A program made the position numbers and the translations under genes. From Chloroflexota bacterium (GTDB lineage: Bacteria > Chloroflexota > Dehalococcoidia > Bin125), in contig JAPUIR010000396.1 in NCBI GenBank assembly GCA_027296805.1, positions 1-23,652 on the forward strand: a DNA stretch of 23,652 nucleotides. Reading direction: 5' to 3'. The notes beneath the pieces were generated by a model. It saw only the letters and a program-made list of their open reading frames with translations. It was not told the origin of the DNA and searched no databases. Below are positions 18,645-23,652 of the stretch, one piece after another (the stretch's first letter is position 1; each line of letters begins with the position of its first letter).

Positions 18645-20162
18645 GTGTTCGGGGAACTTCTCCTAGTTCTGTTGCTGGTGCCTGGCGGGGCGGCCGTGTT
18701 GGGCCTGCTGATCCCAGGTCGTTACCACAACGCGCATCGGACGATCGGTGTGGTGGCGGGCTTCCTGACGCTGGGCGTGTCGGTCTACGTTTTCGCGCTC
18801 TACGACTACCACCAAGGCGGCTTCCAGTTCGATCTGCAGTACACGTGGATCGAGAACGTGGGGATCTTCAAGGAGAACGGGATCAGCCTGCACCTGGGGG
18901 TCGACGGGATCGGGGCGCCGCTGGTGCTGCTGAACGGGATCGTGGCGTTCGCCGGAACGCTGATTTCGTGGAAGATCGCTCACCGCCCGAAGGACTTTTT
19001 CATTCTCTTCCACGTTCTGGTGGCCGGGGTCTACGGGGTGTACGTGTCGCAGGACCTGTTCTTCTGGTTCTTCTTCTACGAGATGGCCGTGCTGCCCATG
19101 TATCTGCTGATCGTGGTGTGGGGCAGCACGAACAAAGAGTACGGCGCGATGAAGCTGATGATGATGCTGGTGGGGGGCTCCGTACTGGTCTTCGTGGGGA
19201 TCTTCGCGGTCTTCGCGGAGGCGGGGGCAGGCACATTCGATATGCCGGTCCTGCGGGAGGTGGAGTTCAGCAAGGGCTTCGCGACGACGTTCTTCCCATT
19301 CTTCGCGATCGGCTGCGGCGTGCTGGCGGGTCTGTTCCCCTTCCATACGTGGTCACCCGATGGTCATGTGGCCGCGCCTACGGCGGTCTCGATGCTGCAC
19401 GCGGGCGTGCTGATGAAGTTGGGGGCGTTCGGGATCCTGCGGCTGGGGATCCAGATCCTGCCGGAAGGCACAGATCTGTGGATGCCGGTGATCCTGGTGC
19501 TGGGGGCGGTGGCGGCGATCTACGGGGCGATGTCGGCGCTGCACCAGAAGGATCTGAAGTTCGTGATCGGGTATTCGTCGGTCAGTCATATGGGGTTTGT
19601 GATGATGGGGCTGGGGACGATGAACACGATCGGCGTCAACGGCGCCGTGCTGCAAATGTTCAGTCACGGGGTGATGACGGCCCTCTTCTTCGCCATGGTG
19701 GGCGCGATCTACGACCAAGCACATACGCGCGACATCACGGCCTTCGGCGGGATCATCCGCAAGATGCCGCTGTTCGTGATTCTGTTCGGGATCGCGGGGC
19801 TGGCGTCGTTGGGGCTGCCGGGGCTCAGTGGGTTCGTGGCGGAGTTCCACATTTTCGTGGGGACGGTGCCGGTGTTCCCCCTCTTCGCCGCGATCGGGAT
19901 CCTCTCGGCGGCGATCACGGCGATCTACATCCTGCGCCTGCTGGGGCGGATGGCGCTGGGGCCGTTCAACGAGCGCTGGACGGACCTGAGGGAGATCACC
20001 CGCTGGGAGATGGTCGCGGGGTTCACGCTGCTGGCGCCGATCGTGGCGATGGGCGTGTGGCCGGCTCCCTTCGTGGACCGAATCGCGAGCGCGGTCGTGG
20101 AACTGCCGGGCGTTGAGGCGGTAGGCGGCGCACTGGCCCGCCTGCCGGTGGTGGGGGGCTGA
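18645..20162 (+). CDS. nuoM: NADH-quinone oxidoreductase subunit M
   Basis: NuoM is the second antiporter-like proton-pumping subunit. The 505-residue protein starts at a GTG at 18645 with GAGGGA about ten bases upstream. It keeps the TM5 Glu146 (FYEMAVLPMYL) and the Lys258 of HAGVLMKLGAFG. In the TM7 segment GVLAGLFPFHTWSPDGH, the position of the conserved channel Lys (Lys234 of E. coli, in AVKMP before VPFH) is Leu227, and no other Lys lies in that helix. The stop overlaps the region just before the nuoN start, with a one-base gap. Family identity is secure; the proton path may differ from textbook NuoM. Confidence 0.97.
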   Translation: MFGELLLVLLLVPGGAAVLGLLIPGRYHNAHRTIGVVAGFLTLGVSVYVFALYDYHQGGFQFDLQYTWIENVGIFKENGISLHLGVDGIGAPLVLLNGIVAFAGTLISWKIAHRPKDFFILFHVLVAGVYGVYVSQDLFFWFFFYEMAVLPMYLLIVVWGSTNKEYGAMKLMMMLVGGSVLVFVGIFAVFAEAGAGTFDMPVLREVEFSKGFATTFFPFFAIGCGVLAGLFPFHTWSPDGHVAAPTAVSMLHAGVLMKLGAFGILRLGIQILPEGTDLWMPVILVLGAVAAIYGAMSALHQKDLKFVIGYSSVSHMGFVMMGLGTMNTIGVNGAVLQMFSHGVMTALFFAMVGAIYDQAHTRDITAFGGIIRKMPLFVILFGIAGLASLGLPGLSGFVAEFHIFVGTVPVFPLFAAIGILSAAITAIYILRLLGRMALGPFNERWTDLREITRWEMVAGFTLLAPIVAMGVWPAPFVDRIASAVVELPGVEAVGGALARLPVVGG

Positions 20163-20163
20163 G

Positions 20164-21699
20164 ATGGACCTTGAGTACGAACTGATCGTGCCCGAGCTGG
20201 TCCTGGCCGGCTTCGCCGTGGTGATCGCGACGGGCGCGCTGACCTTGCGCAGGGTGCCCCAGGAGTTCTGGGGTTATCTGACCGCGACTGGGCTGCTAGT
20301 GCTGCTGGTCCTGACCGCGGTCTTCTACATCAACGTCAACGACGACTTCGCGAACATCCTCGCGATCGATAACTACACGGTGCTGTTCCGGGTCTTCTTC
20401 CTCGCGATCGCGTTCTTCGCCACCGTGGCGGGCGTCCAATACGCGGGCGAGCGGTTGCGCAATCACGGCGAGTTCTATGCGCTGATCCTGTTGGCCACGT
20501 TCGGGATGATGACGCTGGCGGCCTCGCGGGAGTTGATCACGGCGTACATCTCGCTGGAGATCATGTCGTTCTCGTTCTACATCCTGGTCGGCTTCAACAA
20601 GCTCAACCCGCTCTCGAACGAGGGTTCGCTGAAGTACATGCTGCTGGGCGGCTTCTCGTCGGCGTTGTTCCTCTATGGGCTGAGCATGCTCTACGGGATT
20701 ACCGGGACGACCACGTACAGCGCGATCGAACCGGACGGGATCGAGGCGGGGCGCAACATCGCGACGCAGCTGAGCAACTTCAGCGCGGCCCAACTCGATC
20801 CCAATCTGCCGATACCGTCGGAGGTCCGACCGGGGATGGTGATCGCGATGGTGCTGATCGTGGCCGGATTGGGCTTCAAGGTGTCGGCGGTGCCGTTCCA
20901 TCAATGGACGCCCGATGCTTACCAAGGCGCGCCGATGCCGGTGACGTTGTTCCTGAGCGCGGCGGGCAAGGCGGCGGCGTTCGCGTTCTTCCTGCGCTTC
21001 TTCTCGGAGGCGCTGCTGCCGGCGGCGAGTGAATGGGTGTGGCTGGTGGCGATCATCGCGGCGCTGACGATGATCGTGGGCAACGTTATGGCGTTGCAGC
21101 AGACGAACCTGAAACGGCTGATGGCGTATTCGTCGATCGCGCAGGTGGGCTACTTGCTGATCGGGATCGTGGCCTTGGATGCGAGCAGCCTGATGCAGTC
21201 CCAGGACGCCGCCACGGCGCTGGTCCTGCACCTGATCGGCTACGTAGCGACGAACATCCTGGTCTTCACGGCACTCACAGTGTTCTTCAACCGCACGGGG
21301 CGAGACGATATCCCCGACTTGCGCGGATTGGCTGAACGCCAACCCTTTTTGGCGCTGGTCTTCGCGGTGGGCTTCTTCTCGTTGGCCGGCATGCCGCTGT
21401 TCGCGGGGTTCGCGACCAAGTTCATTCTGTTCCAGGTGGCGTTCAGCAACGACTTCCTCTGGCTGGGGGCGCTGGGCGTGACGATGTCGTTCGTCTCGCT
21501 CTACTACTACCTGGGGGTGATCAAGCAGATGTACCTCTACGACCCGGAAGGGGAGGACCGCGGCCGCTTCCGCGTGCCGCTCCCGCTGGCGGCGTCGCTG
21601 GCGGTGCTGACAGGCGGCGTGTTCCTGCTGGGCTTGTTCCCGACGCCACTGTTCAACGCGATCGACGATTCGACGCGGATGTTGTTCCCCGGGCTGTAG
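20164..21699 (+). CDS. nuoN: NADH-quinone oxidoreductase subunit N
   Basis: NuoN is the third antiporter-like subunit. The 511-residue protein has the TM5 Glu132 (ISLEIMSFSFYILVGF), the TM7 Lys239 (GLGFKVSAVPFHQWTPDAYQGAP), LSAAGKAAAF and NLKRLMAYSSIAQVG, all in the expected order, so its channel residues look intact. The ATG at 20164 comes one base after the nuoM stop, with GGGGGG in the end of nuoM as ribosome binding site. It is the last gene of the operon; the 25 bases before the convergent glnA end contain no clear terminator. Confidence 0.97.
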   Translation: MDLEYELIVPELVLAGFAVVIATGALTLRRVPQEFWGYLTATGLLVLLVLTAVFYINVNDDFANILAIDNYTVLFRVFFLAIAFFATVAGVQYAGERLRNHGEFYALILLATFGMMTLAASRELITAYISLEIMSFSFYILVGFNKLNPLSNEGSLKYMLLGGFSSALFLYGLSMLYGITGTTTYSAIEPDGIEAGRNIATQLSNFSAAQLDPNLPIPSEVRPGMVIAMVLIVAGLGFKVSAVPFHQWTPDAYQGAPMPVTLFLSAAGKAAAFAFFLRFFSEALLPAASEWVWLVAIIAALTMIVGNVMALQQTNLKRLMAYSSIAQVGYLLIGIVALDASSLMQSQDAATALVLHLIGYVATNILVFTALTVFFNRTGRDDIPDLRGLAERQPFLALVFAVGFFSLAGMPLFAGFATKFILFQVAFSNDFLWLGALGVTMSFVSLYYYLGVIKQMYLYDPEGEDRGRFRVPLPLAASLAVLTGGVFLLGLFPTPLFNAIDDSTRMLFPGL

Positions 21700-21724
21700 C
21701 TGCCGGTCCGCGGGCTGCCAGCGT

Positions 21725-23053
21725 CTAGAGGACCGGGAAATACCGCTTCATCTCAAAGTCGGAGACGTGGGCCCGATAGTCGTTCCACTCGATGCGCTTG
21801 TTCTCGAGGAACGAGTCGAAGACGTGGTCGCCGAGCGTTTCGCGCATGAGCTTGCTGACGGCGAAACGGTCGATCGCTTCGCCCAATGAGCCAGGCAGAG
21901 TCTCGATCCCACGTTCGCGGCGCTCGCTCTCGCTGAGGCTGTAGACGTTCTCCTCGCTGGGCGGAGGGAGTTCACGTTGCTGCTCGATGCCTTCGAGGCC
22001 GGCGGAGAGGTTGACGGCGAAAGCGAAGTAAGGGTTGCAGGCGGCGTCGGCGGCGCGGTACTCAATGCGGGTCGACTCGGGACGGTTGGGCTTGCGGGCG
22101 GGGATGCGAATGAGATCGCTGCGGTTGCGGTAGGCCCAGGTGACGTAGACGGGGGCCTCGTAGCCCGGCTGCAGCCGCTTGTAGGAGTTGACCCACTGGT
22201 TGGTCACCAAGGTGAAGTCCGCCGCGTGGCGGAGCAAACCGGCGACGTAGTGGCCCGCGGTGGCCGAGAGGTGCTCCGGTGAGGCGGGGTCGTAGAAGGC
22301 GTTCTCGTCGCCCTTAAAGAGCGATTGGTTGACGTGCATGCCGCTGCCGTTCTCCGCGTCGAGGGGCTTGGGCATGAAGGAGGCGTAGACGCCGTTGCGC
22401 ATGGCCACCTCTTTGACGACGAGGCGGTAGGTCATGGCGGCGTCGGCCATGGTCATGGCGTCGGTGTAGCGGAGGTCGATCTCGTGCTGGCTGGGGGCCA
22501 CTTCGTGGTGGCTGTACGCGACGGGGATGCCCATCTCCTCGAGGGTGAGTACGGTTTCGCGGCGAAGGTCCGACGCAACATCGAGGGGGGTGAGGTCGAA
22601 GTAGCCACCGGCGTCGAGGGGGGTGGGGTCGTCGGGGCCCTTGAAATAGAAGAATTCCAGCTCGGGGCCGACGTAGTAGGAGTAGCCCAGCTTGGCGGCG
22701 CGCGCGAGCTGGCGACGGAGCACGTTGCGCGGGTCCCCTTCGAAGGGGGTGCCATCAGGCAGGAAGATATCGCAGATCATGCGCGCGACACGCTGCTGCT
22801 GGGGACGCCAAGGCAAGATGACGAAGGTGCTGGCGTCCGGCTTCGCGATCATGTCGGATTCGTCGACGCGGGCGAAGCCTTCGATGGAGGAGCCGTCGAA
22901 GGACATGCCCTCCTCCATCGCCTTTTCCAGCTCACCCACGGTGATGGCGAAAGACTTGAGCGATCCGAGGATGTCCGTGAACCAGAGGCGGATGAACTTG
23001 ACGTCGTTCTCACGCGCGCTGGCGAGAATGTATTCGGTGGTTTCCGCGACCAT
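21725..23053 (-). CDS. glnA: Glutamine synthetase, type I
   Basis: GlnA makes glutamine from glutamate, ammonia and ATP. From the ATG at 23053 it is 442 aa, the GSI-alpha length. It has FTDILGSLKSF (25-35), MSFDGSSIEGF with DESDM (50-68), the metal ligands Glu131 and Glu133 in GPELEFFYF, ENGSGMHVNQSLFK, the Arg-rich segment NRSDLIRIPA, and DAACNPYFAFAVNLSAGLEGIE. The late segment SLSESERRERGIETLPGSLG is of the alpha type and lacks the NLYDLP adenylylation Tyr motif, so control by adenylylation is unlikely. GGAGAGG six bases upstream fixes the start; the frame stays open to 23155, but that extra segment looks non-coding. It is convergent with nuoN. Confidence 0.97.
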   Translation of the reverse strand: MVAETTEYILASARENDVKFIRLWFTDILGSLKSFAITVGELEKAMEEGMSFDGSSIEGFARVDESDMIAKPDASTFVILPWRPQQQRVARMICDIFLPDGTPFEGDPRNVLRRQLARAAKLGYSYYVGPELEFFYFKGPDDPTPLDAGGYFDLTPLDVASDLRRETVLTLEEMGIPVAYSHHEVAPSQHEIDLRYTDAMTMADAAMTYRLVVKEVAMRNGVYASFMPKPLDAENGSGMHVNQSLFKGDENAFYDPASPEHLSATAGHYVAGLLRHAADFTLVTNQWVNSYKRLQPGYEAPVYVTWAYRNRSDLIRIPARKPNRPESTRIEYRAADAACNPYFAFAVNLSAGLEGIEQQRELPPPSEENVYSLSESERRERGIETLPGSLGEAIDRFAVSKLMRETLGDHVFDSFLENKRIEWNDYRAHVSDFEMKRYFPVL

Positions 23054-23074
23054 CAGGGCCCTCTCCAGATCGCA

Positions 23075-23080
23075 ATTATA
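23075..23080 (-). promoter_or_regulatory. Candidate -10 element of glnA
   Basis: The reverse strand has a perfect TATAAT (23080-23075), 21 bases before the glnA ATG, in a GC-rich setting. The transcript would start only about 15 bases before the ATG, just ahead of the ribosome binding site. I find no -35 hexamer at 16 to 18 bases, so an activator or alternative recognition may be needed. Confidence 0.4.
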
Positions 23081-23156
23081 TGGAGGCGGCGGGGAGACTC
23101 CCTGGGCAGACGTTACGGTCGGATGAACTCTGGCACTCGTCCGGGGCCGCGGCATT

Positions 23157-23198
23157 GGGGTTCAGGGCTGCGCCGCGGGGGTTCAGGGCTGCGCCGCG
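23157..23198. repeat. Perfect 21-bp tandem duplication at a gene end
   Basis: Positions 23157-23177 and 23178-23198 are identical 21-base units. On the minus strand each unit encodes Ala-Ala-Gln-Pro followed by TGA, so the stop codon and the four preceding codons of the adjacent gene are present twice. The upstream copy is used. Confidence 0.85.
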
Positions 23199-23652
23199 AG
23201 CTCACCAATCGCCTCTTCGATGAGGAATCCCAGCTCGATGATGGGCGTGGCGCCCTGATCGACGCTGATGCCCTGGAGGATGGTCCAGATGGTCCCGAGG
23301 CGGAAGGCGAGGACATCGTCCCAGAGCACCTGCTGGTCCAGCAACACTTGCCAGCGCGCGCTGCTGCCGAGGACACCGGGCAGGGAGGGGGCCTCGAATT
23401 GCGCTGCATCGAGGATGTCGAAGGCGGTGCCGGCGCCGGTGAAGATGAGCAGGCCACCGCCTTCCAGGATGGCGAAGTCCGTCACGCGAATTTCGCCGGC
23501 ATCGGCGTAGGCGATGATCACCGCCACGATGAAGTCGCCGCTGGCGTTGCCGTAGCGCACGAGCGCCTGGCTCGGATCGCCCTCGGCGGAGTTGAGCCGT
23601 TGGAAGTCGCCGATGGCGGCGGGCAGTCGATCCGCGATTTGGTTGGCGTTGA
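23183..23652 (-). CDS. Hypothetical protein, C-terminal part (5' end cut by window)
   Basis: The reverse strand is open from the right edge to a TGA at 23183-23185, giving 155 residues. I do not recognise the family. The visible part contains hydrophobic strands such as DFIVAVIIAYA and GGGLLIFTGAGTAFDIL, with acidic residues between them, and ends GELAAQP. No catalytic motif, Cys pair or clear membrane helix is visible. An internal GTG at 23560 is a possible start, but the frame continues naturally upstream (RLPAAIGDFQRLNSAEGD), so the gene most likely begins outside the window. It precedes glnA on the same strand with about 130 bases between them. Function unknown. Confidence 0.65.
   Translation of the reverse strand, partial: NANQIADRLPAAIGDFQRLNSAEGDPSQALVRYGNASGDFIVAVIIAYADAGEIRVTDFAILEGGGLLIFTGAGTAFDILDAAQFEAPSLPGVLGSSARWQVLLDQQVLWDDVLAFRLGTIWTILQGISVDQGATPIIELGFLIEEAIGELAAQP

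Noticed and set aside
21700..21724. Shared terminator between convergent nuoN and glnA
   Set aside because: The 25 bases hold no stable stem with a T-run in either direction.
23054..23155. 34-residue N-terminal extension of GlnA
   Set aside because: A good ribosome binding site precedes the ATG at 23053, which gives the standard GSI length. The extension would also be transcribed through the TATAAT element.

Overview
The window is a gene-dense, very G+C-rich chromosomal segment that carries core housekeeping genes. I see no mobile element, CRISPR array, rRNA or tRNA. The most likely source is a high-GC member of the Chloroflexota. The hints are the SecA sequence between its first two helicase motifs (an acidic insert ending in HLRPVSRREAY), the NuoM loop reading WSPDGHVAAPTAVSMLHAG, and the NuoH loop reading FDMPVAETEVVGG. 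This placement rests on remembered family sequences and is moderate in confidence.

Layout. On the minus strand, 1-2789 is the first 929 codons of rpoB; its 3' end and presumably rpoC lie outside the window. About 600 bases without a confident gene (2790-3386) separate it from the divergent prs. This gap holds a sigma-70-like promoter for each direction, a long GC-rich rpoB leader with several hairpins, and a perfect inverted repeat that could be an operator. On the plus strand follow prs (PRPP synthetase), secA with a long basic low-complexity tail, an unrecognised acidic protein gene one base after secA, a strong intrinsic terminator, and valS.

A consensus-like promoter at 11141-11169 then opens a complex I operon in the order nuoA-B-C-D-H-J-K-L-M-N (11307-21699). 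It lacks nuoE, nuoF and nuoG (NADH dehydrogenase module) and also nuoI, the ferredoxin-like relay subunit that even reduced 11-subunit complexes keep. Short inverted repeats lie at the D|H and L|M junctions. A 17-codon reading frame overlapping nuoJ lies where nuoI would be. NuoC carries a long charged C-terminal extension with an internal repeat. NuoM lacks the TM7 lysine of its antiporter channel, while NuoL and NuoN keep theirs.

Convergent with nuoN on the minus strand are glnA (class I glutamine synthetase) and the 3' end of an unrecognised gene whose stop codon lies inside a 21-bp tandem duplication.

The genes serve transcription (rpoB), nucleotide precursor supply (prs), protein export (secA), translation (valS), respiration (nuo) and nitrogen assimilation (glnA). 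The most interesting unit is the ten-subunit nuo operon, because its electron-input route is not encoded here.
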